Positions 27,898 to 37,439 of a stretch of 64,000 bases of DNA are shown piece after piece. Below the pieces are notes generated by a model, which saw only the letters and a list, made by a program, of their open reading frames with translations, ran no database searches and was not told where the DNA came from. Position 1 is the first letter of the stretch. The number at the start of each line of letters is the position of its first letter. Source of the stretch: Levilactobacillus tujiorum (GTDB lineage Bacteria; Bacillota; Bacilli; Lactobacillales; Lactobacillaceae); NCBI RefSeq assembly GCF_012641185.1, contig NZ_JAAXLK010000012.1, positions 1 to 64,000 on the forward strand, given 5' to 3'. The position numbers and the translations under genes were made by a program.

Positions 27898-28791
27898 TTA
27901 GATGGCTTCATTCCAGTATTCATCCGGGGTGAGGCCATTTCTTTGTGCTGAGCGATTGTCATGATTAAAATATTCGATTCCTGATTCAACGAGCGTTATT
28001 AACTCTTGATAGGTCTTTGCTCGCGGATGACGCGCCATCCAGCGAAGTTTAAATTCATTCCACCAGCGCTCCATCGGGGCGTTATCATATGGTGTTCCTG
28101 GACGCGACATACTGCGGGTGATCTCAAATTGATTGATGAAATGATTGAACGCTCTTGAGGTATACGCCGAACCACGATCGGTGTGAATAAGTGATGGGAC
28201 CTTACCAACTGCAGTAAAGGCACGCTGAAAAACCTGGATCTCAGCGGCACTCGTTTCTGTGGCGCTGAGATTGTATGCCAAGAGTCGGCGACCATATAAA
28301 TCCAAGACACCACTTAAGCGGACTTTGTACTCACCACTAAGCCCATAAGTTAGTTCAGTTGAATCAGATAACCAAACTTTATTGGGCGCTGTCACTTGAA
28401 AGTTTTGCTTTAAAACATTGTCGAGTAAATATTGTTCAGCTTGTTTGGCCCGTTTATGCTTCTTTGGCCGTACTTGACAGCGAATATCAAGTTCACGCAT
28501 GACCCGGCGAACTTGCTTCAAAGTTACCGGAAAATCAATTAGTTTATCCGCTTGTAAGTTAGTCAGAAGATTTCCAGCACCGATACCTTGGTGGTGAAAA
28601 TCAAACCAATATTGGGTGCGTGTTTTGAGTTGTTTATTGTGCTTTTCCCATGTTGTTTCCTGTCGTCTAAGCCCTTTATGATAAGCTTGTCGGCTGACGC
28701 CGATAACGGTTAAAAGTTTCGTTACGGCACCATGATTACCTTGGCTGACTACCTTGATAGCGTGGTAAGCCAGCCGATGTGGTTTGTTCAC
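27898..28791 (-). CDS. IS3-family transposase OrfB (DDE integrase core)
   Basis: A 297-residue transposase catalytic subunit. The HTH_21 region lies at about 45-105 and the rve integrase core follows; DDE residues are visible in VWLSDSTELTYG (D, about 139), HTDRGSAYTS (D, about 200) and PMERWWNEFK (E, about 236). It begins with a GTG overlapping the orfA stop (GTGA), and is probably made mainly as a frameshifted OrfAB fusion, as usual in IS3 elements. Confidence 0.92.
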   Translation of the reverse strand: MNKPHRLAYHAIKVVSQGNHGAVTKLLTVIGVSRQAYHKGLRRQETTWEKHNKQLKTRTQYWFDFHHQGIGAGNLLTNLQADKLIDFPVTLKQVRRVMRELDIRCQVRPKKHKRAKQAEQYLLDNVLKQNFQVTAPNKVWLSDSTELTYGLSGEYKVRLSGVLDLYGRRLLAYNLSATETSAAEIQVFQRAFTAVGKVPSLIHTDRGSAYTSRAFNHFINQFEITRSMSRPGTPYDNAPMERWWNEFKLRWMARHPRAKTYQELITLVESGIEYFNHDNRSAQRNGLTPDEYWNEAI

Positions 28792-29462
28792 CCCCTGCGC
28801 TGAAGTTCCTGAAATTTTTTTATGAAGGCCTCGTAGAGTTCCTTATCTGCCAGTTGTGCTTTTAGTTCTCGGATCTGGAGATTAGCCTTATCTAGTTCGG
28901 TTAATTCATGATTGGCTTTTCGATGCCCACGGTTATCTACGAGCGCTTCATAGCCGCCACTTTTAGTCTTGATCACCCAAGTACGGACCTGTTGGTAGGA
29001 GACTTGAAAGTGATCCGCGGCTTCGGTATACGAGTGTTTAGCTTTAGTCACATATTCAACGATCCTGATGCGTTCTTCAAAAGTTGTTTGCCGACTCATG
29101 GTAGGGACCCGCTTTCTAGACGGTCTGGCCGTCAAGGTTTTATCCCTATTATACCTGGAAACCCAGTTGTCGAGTTGTGTTGATGAACGTAAACCAAATT
29201 TTGTGGCTAAATCCAGCAGTGACCCTTCACCGGCCAAAAAAGCCTGAACAGCTTTAAGTTTCAATTCGTTGGAATAATGATTATTTGTGTGCGCTTCCGT
29301 GAGCCCTGCCAACCCATCACGTTCAAGGCGCGACTGCCAACGCATGAGCGTTTCTCGATGGATACCATGTTGTCTGGTAAAAGTCCCAATTGATAAACCT
29401 GATTGCTTGAATTTAGCTAACAGCGCCAACTTTTCCTGAAGCGTGTGTCTAGCTCTAGGCAT
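28788..29462 (-). CDS. IS3-family transposase OrfA (HTH domains)
   Basis: A 224-residue DNA-binding protein with two or three helix-turn-helix segments (residues 1-60, SGLSIGTFTRQHGIHRETLM; about 65-100; about 125-165) and a C-terminal leucine-rich coiled coil (about 190-218) for joining OrfB. Near its end an A7 run (28815-28821 on the minus strand) is in the frame ATA AAA AAA, a classic -1 slippery site; slipping would read into the OrfB frame with no stop between. Confidence 0.9.
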   Translation of the reverse strand: MPRARHTLQEKLALLAKFKQSGLSIGTFTRQHGIHRETLMRWQSRLERDGLAGLTEAHTNNHYSNELKLKAVQAFLAGEGSLLDLATKFGLRSSTQLDNWVSRYNRDKTLTARPSRKRVPTMSRQTTFEERIRIVEYVTKAKHSYTEAADHFQVSYQQVRTWVIKTKSGGYEALVDNRGHRKANHELTELDKANLQIRELKAQLADKELYEAFIKKFQELQRRG

Positions 29463-29566
29463 ACAAAAATCCCCCTATGATTAGTCAGATGAATTATAGT
29501 ATTTCATCTGACAACCATAAAGGGATTATCGCATCTGATGATTATTGTCAGACTTACTCCTTTTTT

Positions 29567-29768
29567 GACGTCATGCATTTAGTTGTGTTATACATAAAGG
29601 GCTATTTCAGGTTATTGCTACACACAATATCGGTATTTCATGACACAATCTATTTCATTTTAAACTTTAGTTTTTCTGTCATATCCTACTACTAAACGGC
29701 TCAAAAGCAAAGAAATCGGCCACTATTACTTGTGTCATACAAACACCACAGCATCAGGCGTTAAGACG
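29567..29768. other. AT-rich gap right of the IS
   Basis: About 200 bases between the right arm of the split terminator and the HAD gene. I see no gene, promoter or clear structure here. Confidence 0.4.
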
Positions 29769-30413
29769 CTAATCCTCCCACAACCAGTCTTGCAAATCCG
29801 CTAACTGAGTCACCCGAATTTCCGGTTGGCTTTCATCGACAATCAAATGCTCGGGATCAAACAACGCTCCCGCCATCCCGGCACGATGACCTGCCGCGAC
29901 ATCTAGGTTTCGATCGCCAATCATGATCGCCGTCGACTTATCAACGTTATAACGCTGACACAGTGACAACAAGCTAGTCGGATCAGGCTTGCGCGGAAAA
30001 TCATCATCCTTCGTCACGTAGCCAGCGAAGAAGTTGTCCAATTGCAGTGCCTGCAAGCGCTCCAGGGCCCGATGATCCCGATGGGTTAATAAAAAGTTAC
30101 GTCCCCCCGCTGCCGTTACGGCTGACAGGAGCTCCGCCGCACCAGCAAAAGCGACTGTTTTCTCTAATAGTGGCGCTGCTAACTGGTTATATATTTTAGA
30201 CAATCGATCCCGATCAATTTGATACTCAGCTGTATAGCGTTGGTAGGCTCGTCCTAAGCTGTGTTGTCGCATGGTCCGGTAAATATCTTCACTGTCAATT
30301 TCAAAGTCATTGACGCCGCAAGCGACGAGTGCCTCGCCGAACGCCTTAACCATCCCCGGATAAGTATTGACCAAGGTTCCGTCAAAGTCCCAAAAGAGTT
30401 GCTGATAACGCAT
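29769..30413 (-). CDS. HAD family hydrolase, phosphoglycolate phosphatase-like
   Basis: A 214-residue HAD-IA phosphatase. Motif I is DFDGTLV (residues about 8-14), motif II is LLTHRD (about 107-112), and motif IV is IMIGDRNLDVAAG (about 164-176). A helical cap lies at about residues 16-85. The substrate is not determined by sequence. The ATG at 30413 follows AGGAGGGTAACC; a six-codon longer frame starts on a weaker codon. It lies 22 bases after dtd and may be in one transcript with it. Confidence 0.87.
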   Translation of the reverse strand: MRYQQLFWDFDGTLVNTYPGMVKAFGEALVACGVNDFEIDSEDIYRTMRQHSLGRAYQRYTAEYQIDRDRLSKIYNQLAAPLLEKTVAFAGAAELLSAVTAAGGRNFLLTHRDHRALERLQALQLDNFFAGYVTKDDDFPRKPDPTSLLSLCQRYNVDKSTAIMIGDRNLDVAAGHRAGMAGALFDPEHLIVDESQPEIRVTQLADLQDWLWED

Positions 30414-30435
30414 GGTTACCCTCCTAATCACTCAC

Positions 30436-30882
30436 TTATTTATGATCTGTATCAAACCAGATTGTCACTGGCCCATCGTTGACTAAGGCCACCTGCATGT
30501 CTGCCCCAAAAATCCCCGTTGCCACGGAAATACCCGCGGCCGCCAATTTGGTATTGAATTCTTCGTACAATTGCTTAGCGTGGGTCGGTTCCCCCGCAGC
30601 CGTAAAACTCGGGCGGTTGCCCTTTTTGGTACTTGCATATAATGTGAACTGTGAGACGGATAGGATACTTCCCTGGACATCTGCTAGACTCAAATTCATT
30701 TTTCCTGCATCATCTTCAAACACGCGTAATTTACTAATCTTATGGACCAGGTAATCCACTTCTTCACTAGTATCACTGTCTTGGGCCCCCACCAGTAAGC
30801 AGAATCCCTGCTTGATTGCGCCGTGAACTTGCCCGTCAATGGTGACAGATGCTTCGCTAACTTTCTGTAATAATACCCGCAC
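30436..30882 (-). CDS. dtd: D-aminoacyl-tRNA deacylase
   Basis: Dtd removes D-amino acids (and glycine from tRNA-Ala) from mischarged tRNA. The 148-residue product shows both active-site motifs: [17 protein letters not shown] (about 77-93) and the Gly-cisPro-type NDGPVTIW (about 136-143). It starts [16 protein letters not shown] as usual and follows the relA-type gene, a conserved order in Firmicutes; a terminator separates the two. Confidence 0.95.
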   Translation of the reverse strand: MRVLLQKVSEASVTIDGQVHGAIKQGFCLLVGAQDSDTSEEVDYLVHKISKLRVFEDDAGKMNLSLADVQGSILSVSQFTLYASTKKGNRPSFTAAGEPTHAKQLYEEFNTKLAAAGISVATGIFGADMQVALVNDGPVTIWFDTDHK

Positions 30883-30920
30883 GAACGGTCATCCCTTTCT
30901 TTTTATCACTTTTGTCACAC

Positions 30921-30950
30921 AAAAAGGGCAGCTATGATGACTGCCCCTGT
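30921..30950 (-). terminator. terminator downstream of rel
   Basis: GGGCAGT/CTGCCC hairpin followed by T5 on the minus strand, just after the rel stop and before dtd. Confidence 0.75.
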
Positions 30951-30955
30951 GGTTG

Positions 30956-33187
30956 TTAATGAAACGCACGCTTGACAACGTAAACATCCGGAATATTTTT
31001 AATGCTATCAATAATCCGTTGCAACTCCACTTGATTGCGCGTCCCCAGGCTCACCGAAATAATCGCCATCCGGTTATGATCAACCTTGCCATTAATCGAG
31101 GTCAAAAACTTCGTATTGTTGTTGATGGTCCGCAAAACATCGTTTAGCATCCCATTACGATTGTAGCCTTGCACCTCAATATCCGCATTGTAATTGGTCT
31201 TGTCACCGGCCATGTTCCCCCAACGAACGGCAACAATCCGCTCACCGTTCTCCTCGGCATGCTTAACGTTAGGACAATCTCGACGATGAACGGACACACC
31301 ACGACCCTTGGTGATATAACCAACGATATCGTCGCCAGGGACCGGTGAACAACAGTGGCTCAACCGAATCAACAGGTTGTCAACGCCTTCGATGACCACG
31401 CCATCAGATTCTTTACCCTTCCGATCGCGCTTGTCACCGTCATTATCGTTCTTGATCGTTTGATGTTCTTCGAGAAGTTCGCGTTCCTCTTGCCGCTGAC
31501 GCTCATCTTCTTCTGCCTTCCGCACGCCTTCAGTCAGACGGTTAGCAACACCACGCGGCTGGATATCACCAAACCCAATGGCTGCCAGAAGGTCATCCGC
31601 GTGTTGATAATGCATCTTCGCTGTCACGCGTTCCAGGTTTTCCTTATTCATCAACGCCTTAGGGTCATACCCGAGCTCACGAATTGAGCGCTCCACGGTG
31701 TCTTGTCCCGCCACAATATTTTGTTCGCGATCCGTTTGCCGGAAGAACTGCTTAATTTTATTACGCGCACGCCGGGTAGAGACTAATTTCAACCAATCAC
31801 GACTCGGACCAGCTGAACTGGACGAGGTCCGAATATCAACAATATCTCCGTTCTTAATCTCATAGTTCAACGGTACGATCTTGCCATTAATGGTCGCCCC
31901 GGTCGTGTGGTGACCAACCTCAGTATGAATGGCGTAGGCCATATCCAACGGGCCAGCTCCCTTAGGCAACTCTAGGACATCCCCCTTGGGCGTGAATGCA
32001 TAGACGTGATCGCCGAAAAGCTCACCCTTGACGCTATCCATAAAGTCGGAAGCATCGTCGGTATCTTCTTGCAACTCGATAATGTGCTTGAAGATGTTGA
32101 GCTTATCGCCGGTATTGGTCTCTTGAACCTTATCCTTGACCCCTTCTTTGTAAGCCCAGTGCGCTGCCACCCCATATTCAGCGACCGCGTGCATTTCCTT
32201 GGTCCGAATCTGGACTTCTAGGGGACGCCCCTCAGGCCCGATAACCGTGGTGTGCAGGGACTGGTACATATTTGCCTTAGGCATCGCGATGTAGTCCTTG
32301 AACCGCCCGGGCATCGGCTTCCATTGTGAGTGAATTGCCCCCAGTACGGCATAGCAATCCTTAATCGTATCGACGATCACTCGAATGGCCAGCAAATCGT
32401 AAATTTGGCTAAATTGCTTATGCTGATCCTTCATCTTCCGGTAAACAGAATAAATGTGCTTCGGCCGTCCGTAAATTTCCGGATCAAGCTTCAAATCCTT
32501 GATGGATGCCTGAATGACTTTAATGGCACCCGCAATGTACTGTTCCCGTTGATCGCGTCGTGAGTTCATGAGGTGAACAATTCGGTAGTACTGTTGAGGA
32601 TTCAAGTAACGCAGCGAGATATCTTCTAGCTCCCATTTAATGGTGCTAATCCCTAAGCGATCAGCTAATGGCGCATAGATTTCCAGCGTTTCATTGGCAA
32701 TCCGCCGCTGTTTATCCGGCCGCAAATGCTGTAACGTCCGCATATTGTGCAACCGATCGGCCAGCTTCACAATCATGACCCGGATGTCCTTAGACATGGC
32801 GAGCAGCAACTTCCGGTGATTTTCCGCCAACTGTTCTCGATTAGACTTATACTTAATCTTCCCCAGCTTGGTGACGCCATCTACGATCAACGCCACATCG
32901 TCGCCAAAGAGCTCGCGCACGTCACTTAGAGAAACGCCAGTATCTTCCACAATATCATGTAGAAATCCAGCAGACACCGTTTCTGGATCCATGTTTAGAT
33001 CCGCCAGAATTCCCGCCACTTGGATGGGATGCATGATGTAGGGTTCGCCAGACTGACGATGCTGGTCCTTGTGGGCAACCGTTGCAAAATGGCAGGCTTT
33101 GATCACCATTTCAACGTGTTGCGCATTCATATATTTACCGACTCTGGCAATTACCTCTTCAGCCGTCCAGACACGTTCTTTGGTCAT
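30956..33187 (-). CDS. rel: bifunctional (p)ppGpp synthetase/hydrolase RelA/SpoT
   Basis: Long RSH protein that makes and degrades the stringent-response alarmone. Domains in order: HD hydrolase (about 45-160, HDIVEDTG intact), synthetase (about 230-350, with EVQIRTKEMHAVAEYG), TGS (about 390-455, VYAFTPKGDVLELPKGAGP) and C-terminal ACT (about 665-740). About 743 residues, normal. Both catalytic sites look intact. The ATG at 33187 is preferred, with GGTGG eight bases upstream; a GTG at 33202 is also possible. Upstream is a small membrane protein gene. Confidence 0.95.
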   Translation of the reverse strand: MTKERVWTAEEVIARVGKYMNAQHVEMVIKACHFATVAHKDQHRQSGEPYIMHPIQVAGILADLNMDPETVSAGFLHDIVEDTGVSLSDVRELFGDDVALIVDGVTKLGKIKYKSNREQLAENHRKLLLAMSKDIRVMIVKLADRLHNMRTLQHLRPDKQRRIANETLEIYAPLADRLGISTIKWELEDISLRYLNPQQYYRIVHLMNSRRDQREQYIAGAIKVIQASIKDLKLDPEIYGRPKHIYSVYRKMKDQHKQFSQIYDLLAIRVIVDTIKDCYAVLGAIHSQWKPMPGRFKDYIAMPKANMYQSLHTTVIGPEGRPLEVQIRTKEMHAVAEYGVAAHWAYKEGVKDKVQETNTGDKLNIFKHIIELQEDTDDASDFMDSVKGELFGDHVYAFTPKGDVLELPKGAGPLDMAYAIHTEVGHHTTGATINGKIVPLNYEIKNGDIVDIRTSSSSAGPSRDWLKLVSTRRARNKIKQFFRQTDREQNIVAGQDTVERSIRELGYDPKALMNKENLERVTAKMHYQHADDLLAAIGFGDIQPRGVANRLTEGVRKAEEDERQRQEERELLEEHQTIKNDNDGDKRDRKGKESDGVVIEGVDNLLIRLSHCCSPVPGDDIVGYITKGRGVSVHRRDCPNVKHAEENGERIVAVRWGNMAGDKTNYNADIEVQGYNRNGMLNDVLRTINNNTKFLTSINGKVDHNRMAIISVSLGTRNQVELQRIIDSIKNIPDVYVVKRAFH

Positions 33188-33215
33188 ATTGGACGCCACC
33201 ACCCTTAAATATAGA

Positions 33216-33551
33216 TTATGATTCGCTTATCTTTTTGGTTTGTGTGAGACCATACCCCAGATAGGCCAGACACAGATAAACCACAGCAAAGTACCACGTA
33301 TACTGGGGCAAAAACAGGTAGGCACCTACGAGATAGCACAGTGGCCAAATGACCAGCCACCATCCCGGTTGTGTCCGTTGATAAATCATCCGGCCGGTAG
33401 CCACCGCTATCCCGCCATTAATTAAAACTAGGAAAAGACCGAAGCGCCAGACCGGCCCGATGCTGATCCAGGCAAGCACTGCCGGAACGATCAGCCCCAT
33501 CACCAGACCTAGTCCCCAATATCGCCAACCCATTCTTTCCAAAAATGCCAT
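33216..33551 (-). CDS. small membrane protein of unknown function
   Basis: A 111-residue protein with four hydrophobic segments (about 10-30, 37-52, 63-80 and 84-102) and a basic C-terminal tail. I do not recognise a characterised family. AGGTGAACATTGA precedes the ATG at 33551. It lies between rsmE and rel on the same strand, with short gaps, and is probably transcribed with them. No signal peptide or catalytic motif is seen. Confidence 0.7.
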   Translation of the reverse strand: MAFLERMGWRYWGLGLVMGLIVPAVLAWISIGPVWRFGLFLVLINGGIAVATGRMIYQRTQPGWWLVIWPLCYLVGAYLFLPQYTWYFAVVYLCLAYLGYGLTQTKKISES

Positions 33552-33618
33552 TCAATGTTCACCTAACTCTCATATAATTGGAACTATTTTAGCATGTTTT
33601 CACGGAGATTTCATCAAA

Positions 33619-34371
33619 TCATCTCGGTTGCTGGAGCTCCAGCACCATTGAAATGGCTGACAGCAGGTATAACGGGGCCGTTTCGGTCCGTAAAATCCGG
33701 GGACCCAATCCCACTAACGTCGTCGCTTGTGTCTGCGCCAATGCCACTTCATCCGGACTAATGCCGCCTTCTGGACCGAAGATGGTCAGGAGACTCTGGC
33801 CTGCCGTCAAAGCCTGTAATTGTTGATTTAAGGCACTCTGTTCGCCTTGCTTGGCCGATTCCTCATAAGCCATTAGACGCACGTCAACCGGCTCTTTAAG
33901 GACTGCTGCTAAGTTGGGCGCGTACTGGACAACCGGCCGCCGTAATCGGTGTGATTGTTCAGCTGCCCCGTCAGCAATTTTGGTTAGGCGTTTCAGCTTC
34001 TTATCCACTTTATTTCCTTGCCATTTAGCCACGGACCAATCACCACTGAAGAAGATAATGCGATCAACCCCCAACTCAGTGGCCTTTTGCGTGATCCATT
34101 CTGCCTTTTCTTGCTTAGGCAGTCCGCAGGCAATCGTGACGTGCACTGGCAATTCAACCTTCGGCGTCGGCACAGCAGCTAACGTGACGGTTGCTTGCTC
34201 AGCCGTTAGCCGCTCCAAGGTACCGTGAAAGAGGTGTGCCTGTTGATCAACAAACTCCGCGGTCGCCCCCACTTCAGCCCGTAAGACCGTCACCCAATGA
34301 TGATAGATTGTCGCTGAAAGTTCCACCTGGTCTCCACTTTGATGGGCCTCATCTAGAAAATAGCGTTGCAT
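33619..34371 (-). CDS. rsmE: 16S rRNA m3U1498 methyltransferase
   Basis: RsmE is a SPOUT methyltransferase that makes N3-methyluridine at position 1498 of 16S rRNA. The 250-residue product has an N-terminal PUA-like domain (residues 1-70) and the C-terminal knot with FGPEGGISPDEVALA (about 197-211) and LGPRILRTETAPLYLLSAI (about 222-240), both diagnostic. It starts three bases after the prmA stop, the standard prmA-rsmE pair. Confidence 0.95.
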   Translation of the reverse strand: MQRYFLDEAHQSGDQVELSATIYHHWVTVLRAEVGATAEFVDQQAHLFHGTLERLTAEQATVTLAAVPTPKVELPVHVTIACGLPKQEKAEWITQKATELGVDRIIFFSGDWSVAKWQGNKVDKKLKRLTKIADGAAEQSHRLRRPVVQYAPNLAAVLKEPVDVRLMAYEESAKQGEQSALNQQLQALTAGQSLLTIFGPEGGISPDEVALAQTQATTLVGLGPRILRTETAPLYLLSAISMVLELQQPR

Positions 34372-34374
34372 GGC

Positions 34375-35325
34375 TTACTCATCCTCCGTCGGTTTGTGCG
34401 CAATGACACCGCGCCAATCCTTCATCTGTAGAATGTTATCAATGATGAAGCCTTGCTTTTCTTGCGCAGCAACGACTTCATCCAATTTGTCCGCAATGAT
34501 GCCTGACGTGAGGAAGTAGCCTCCCGCCGTCAGATTCTCCCAAGCCTGAGGAACCAGTGGCAGAATAATCTCGGCCAAAATATTGGCAACCACGAGGTTA
34601 ACGGGGTGATGAATTCCCTTGAGCAAATCGTTGGGCTTGGCGATCACGTCTTCAGCCACCGGATTGAGATCCAAATTAGTCTTGGCGGAACGAACCGCCA
34701 CGTCGTCTAGATCGAAAGCCGTGATGTCCTTGACTCCCATGTATTTAGCCGCAATGCTCAACACGCCTGAACCAGTACCGACGTCGTACATGGATTCGCC
34801 GCCACGGACGACCATTTCCAGTGCGGTCATGGACAATCGCGTGGTAGGATGCGTCCCCGTACCAAAAGCCATTCCGGGATCTAAGCGAATGACGTTTTCA
34901 CCCGGTTGGACCGGTTGATAGTTCTCCCAGCTCGGCGTCACGGTCAAGTAACGCGTCACCCGTACTGGATGGTAATACTTCTGCCAAGCAGTTGCCCAGT
35001 TCTTATCGTCGACCGCTTTAGTCGTCACCGTCCCCGGTGTTGGATCGAGGCCAAACCGACTGAGCTCAGCAACGCGCTGCTTGATCGTTGGCAAGATTTC
35101 GGGAACAAAGACGGTTTCCGGGTAATAGGCGGTGATCAGCGCACCGCTCGTCCGGTGAGGGATCGTGTCCAAGTCCACAATTTCACCGAACTTACCCGCC
35201 TTTAAATTCGCATAGTCTGCAGCGTCGTCGATCTTGACGCCACTCGCACCTGCTTCTTGTAAAATGTTGCTGACCGCTTCAACGGCTTCATTCGTGGTTA
35301 AGATGCTCACTTCGGTCCATTCCAT
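34375..35325 (-). CDS. prmA: ribosomal protein L11 methyltransferase
   Basis: PrmA trimethylates ribosomal protein L11. The 316-residue product has the N-terminal substrate domain (1-110) and a Rossmann methyltransferase domain with the SAM motif [13 protein letters not shown] (about residues 181-193) and [13 protein letters not shown] (about 249-261). [18 protein letters not shown] (about 147-164) is highly conserved in the family. AGGAGGAAACGAGTT precedes the ATG. Confidence 0.95.
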   Translation of the reverse strand: MEWTEVSILTTNEAVEAVSNILQEAGASGVKIDDAADYANLKAGKFGEIVDLDTIPHRTSGALITAYYPETVFVPEILPTIKQRVAELSRFGLDPTPGTVTTKAVDDKNWATAWQKYYHPVRVTRYLTVTPSWENYQPVQPGENVIRLDPGMAFGTGTHPTTRLSMTALEMVVRGGESMYDVGTGSGVLSIAAKYMGVKDITAFDLDDVAVRSAKTNLDLNPVAEDVIAKPNDLLKGIHHPVNLVVANILAEIILPLVPQAWENLTAGGYFLTSGIIADKLDEVVAAQEKQGFIIDNILQMKDWRGVIAHKPTEDE

Positions 35326-35350
35326 AACTCGTTTCCTCCTTTGATTATGT

Positions 35351-35388
35351 AAAAAAGAGCTGGAGACAACAATCTTGTCACCAGCTCA
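35351..35388 (-). terminator. terminator upstream of prmA
   Basis: GAGCTGGTGACAA/TTGTCTCCAGCTC hairpin followed by T6 on the minus strand. It ends the transcript of the small gene at 35425. Confidence 0.82.
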
Positions 35389-35424
35389 CCGCTAAACATT
35401 TAAGAAATTGACGAAGACGGCCGC

Positions 35425-35742
35425 CTAGACCTTCTCGGTTTTGGACGGGTGGTCAGCGTTTTTTTGCTTTCGCTGGGCAAGACGTGTTTCGAGATAATCC
35501 AACATGTCCGCCTCATTTTGGAATACGCGGGGATGCTTCTGTTTATGCAGGCGCAAATCAATCTCGTTAATTCGCTGACGCCCGGTCCACGTATGCCCAT
35601 AACGAATGATTACCCGGTTATTGAGCGAATCTTTCCCGAATTTAAAGACGTAGACGCTCTCTGGCGCCATCAACGGCCGAATGTACGACTTTTCATAACG
35701 ATAGTTGTGCTGCCGTAAAAACTCCTTGGTTCGACTCAGCAT
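35425..35742 (-). CDS. hypothetical protein
   Basis: A 105-residue basic, soluble protein (MLSRTKEFLRQHNYRYEKSY start; lysine-rich end). It has mixed alpha/beta character and no motif I can tie to a family. An excellent ribosome binding site, AGGAGGTGATTACC, leads to the ATG at 35742; a GTG nine bases upstream lies within that site and is rejected. It has its own terminator. I cannot suggest a function. Confidence 0.7.
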   Translation of the reverse strand: MLSRTKEFLRQHNYRYEKSYIRPLMAPESVYVFKFGKDSLNNRVIIRYGHTWTGRQRINEIDLRLHKQKHPRVFQNEADMLDYLETRLAQRKQKNADHPSKTEKV

Positions 35743-35751
35743 GGTAATCAC

Positions 35752-36205
35752 CTCCTATACAATGACAATCTACTCGGTTCTCAAACATTTTAAGGCCACT
35801 TCGGTTGTCTAACCCCCATTAAAATGTATCAATAATTGATAATAGTTGATTTTACACCCGATTGCAAGTAAAAAGTCTATGGCCCACAACTTTTGTGATC
35901 CTTGACTTCCAACTTGTCATCACGACTTTGTAAACACTTTCATTATACTGGATTTAGCCGCAATTTAAAAGGATAAATGCTCTTAAAACCAATGAAATGG
36001 GCATTTTGCTTTTGAGTCGTTGAAATTTAGCCGGTTAAACGGTGCTAACTGTCCATTCTCTCCAGCACTTACAACCGTAAAGCGACGCTATGGGTAACAC
36101 AATGACTGAATCCGTTTCCAATAAAAAGCCGTCCAGCCTGCGTTTTGGTTGCATTTTAGAAATAAATCATTAAGAATAGAAACATAAACGAAACGGCTAA
36201 GTGCC
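35752..36205. other. 450-base gap upstream of mscL
   Basis: No gene is visible. A weak hairpin with AAATGC/GGCATTT arms lies at about 35975-36005, followed by a T-rich stretch. TTGCAT and a TAAGAAT-like element 16 bases apart (about 36148-36177) could be the mscL promoter. Confidence 0.4.
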
Positions 36206-36223
36206 GTGAGGGAGGAATTTATC

Positions 36224-36601
36224 GTGATTAAGGAATTTAAGGCATTTATCGCCCGTGGCAATGTGATGGACTTGGCCGTTGGGGTCATTGTTGGGGCTGC
36301 TTTTACCGCCATCGTTAATTCATTGGTGGAAAATCTGATCAACCCGCTACTGGGAATTTTTATCGGCAGCATTGACTTTTCCGATCTGGTGCTAACCGTT
36401 GGCAGTGCTCATTTCCGGTATGGCGCCTTTATTAATTCTGTCATCAACTTTCTAATCATCGCGTTCGTGGTCTTCCTGCTCATCAAGCTACTCAACAAGC
36501 TTGTTCCCAAGCCCGTCGAAGAAAAGACCGAGCCGAAACCCACCGCTGAAGAGAAATACTTACAGGAAATCGTAGAGATTCTAAAGAAAGACGACAAGTA
36601 A
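36224..36601 (+). CDS. mscL: large-conductance mechanosensitive channel
   Basis: MscL is a homopentameric channel opened by membrane tension on osmotic downshock. The 125-residue protein begins with the conserved [23 protein letters not shown] (TM1 starts at about 15) and has TM2 at about 65-90. The start is a GTG at 36224 behind GGAGGAATTTATC; the longer frame begins inside that ribosome binding site. A terminator follows closely. Confidence 0.95.
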   Translation: MIKEFKAFIARGNVMDLAVGVIVGAAFTAIVNSLVENLINPLLGIFIGSIDFSDLVLTVGSAHFRYGAFINSVINFLIIAFVVFLLIKLLNKLVPKPVEEKTEPKPTAEEKYLQEIVEILKKDDK

Positions 36602-36616
36602 CGAGCTTGCCAACCT

Positions 36617-36656
36617 GATTGGGACCGGAGGAAAATTCTTCTGGTCTCTTTTTTTC
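36617..36656 (+). terminator. mscL terminator
   Basis: GGGACCGGAGGAAA pairs imperfectly with TTCTTCTGGTCTC, followed by T7. Confidence 0.82.
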
Positions 36657-36863
36657 GCCATCAAGGCATTCACTTGCCATAATTGGTTGACGAGAGTACT
36701 CGTAATTTCGGCGAAAGCTGCGTCAATTTTAACCAAATCCTATATTTATTCTTGAAATCCCCCCACCAGCTCCATAAAATTAAAGAACACAGGGATCACG
36801 CTGACTAGTGATAGCTAAAGCAGCAATCTCCTACGTTCAAATAGATAAAGGAGCGACTATTTT

Positions 36864-37439
36864 ATGATATTATTTATTTGGCTACTAGCCTGTGCCGGCG
36901 GTGGCTACTGGGCCTATACCCATCACCGCAAATGGTTGGTTGGGTTGAGTGCCCTCCTCTTTGTTTTCGGTGGAATTGGTGCACTCGGCAGCCAGCAACC
37001 TGCTAGTAAGACCAAAACGGTCAAAGTCGGCACGCAACGGTTGGCGAAAGCACAGAGTGAGTCTCGCCAATTGGCAGCATCTTCTAGCAGACAGGATAAA
37101 GCATTCGCCGCAGTGACGAGTCAGATCGACGAATCAACCTCCGCCAGCGAATCTAGGGCTGACAGTGCCAGTACGGCCGCGGCCAGCTCACAAGCGGCAG
37201 CTAAATCAGCCGCCAAAGCTACTTCCCGGCAAGCGTCTTCTGCGACTCGAACCAGCCGTGCCAGTCACAAGCAAGGCAACCTGGATACCGATAAAGCCCA
37301 ACAAATCATTGGAAATCGTAACTCCAAGATTTATCACGTTCCCGGTCAAGCTGGCTACCATATGAATAGCAGCAATGCCGTGTATTTTCAGACTGAAGCC
37401 CAGGCGAAAGCCGCGGGTTATAGAAAGGCGCTCCGCTGA
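36864..37439 (+). CDS. membrane-anchored protein with C-terminal sunset-type small domain
   Basis: A 191-residue protein. Two hydrophobic segments at the N-terminus (about 2-18 and 24-42) are followed by a long Ser/Ala/Lys-rich, probably extended region (about 50-140). A compact C-terminal domain (about 145-190, IGNRNSKIYHVPGQAGYHMN, ending AKAAGYRKALR) resembles the small domain often found beside secreted nucleases; the usual cysteine is replaced by Gln here. Its stop overlaps the nuclease start (TGATG), so the two are coupled. The role is unknown, perhaps nuclease placement at the cell surface. Confidence 0.72.
   Translation: MILFIWLLACAGGGYWAYTHHRKWLVGLSALLFVFGGIGALGSQQPASKTKTVKVGTQRLAKAQSESRQLAASSSRQDKAFAAVTSQIDESTSASESRADSASTAAASSQAAAKSAAKATSRQASSATRTSRASHKQGNLDTDKAQQIIGNRNSKIYHVPGQAGYHMNSSNAVYFQTEAQAKAAGYRKALR

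Larger units (their letters stand above)
27854..29524 (-). mobile_element. IS3-family insertion sequence
   Basis: A two-ORF element of the IS150-like IS3 group. Imperfect terminal repeats are visible: GTTGACAAATGAAATAATATAA on the left (27863 on) and the reverse complement of the right end, GTTGTCAGATGAAATACTATAA (29494-29515); a weaker CCCT-starting match extends both ends to 27854 and 29524. The exact ends and target duplication are unclear. Both ORFs look intact, so it may be active. Confidence 0.85.
27828..29566. repeat. 17-bp inverted repeat split by an insertion sequence
   Basis: AAAAAAGGAGTAAGTCT at 27828-27844 is the exact reverse complement of AGACTTACTCCTTTTTT at 29550-29566. Together they look like the two arms of one intrinsic terminator (stem then T6) for the fructosamine kinase gene, now 1.7 kb apart because the IS sits in the loop. 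Confidence 0.7.
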
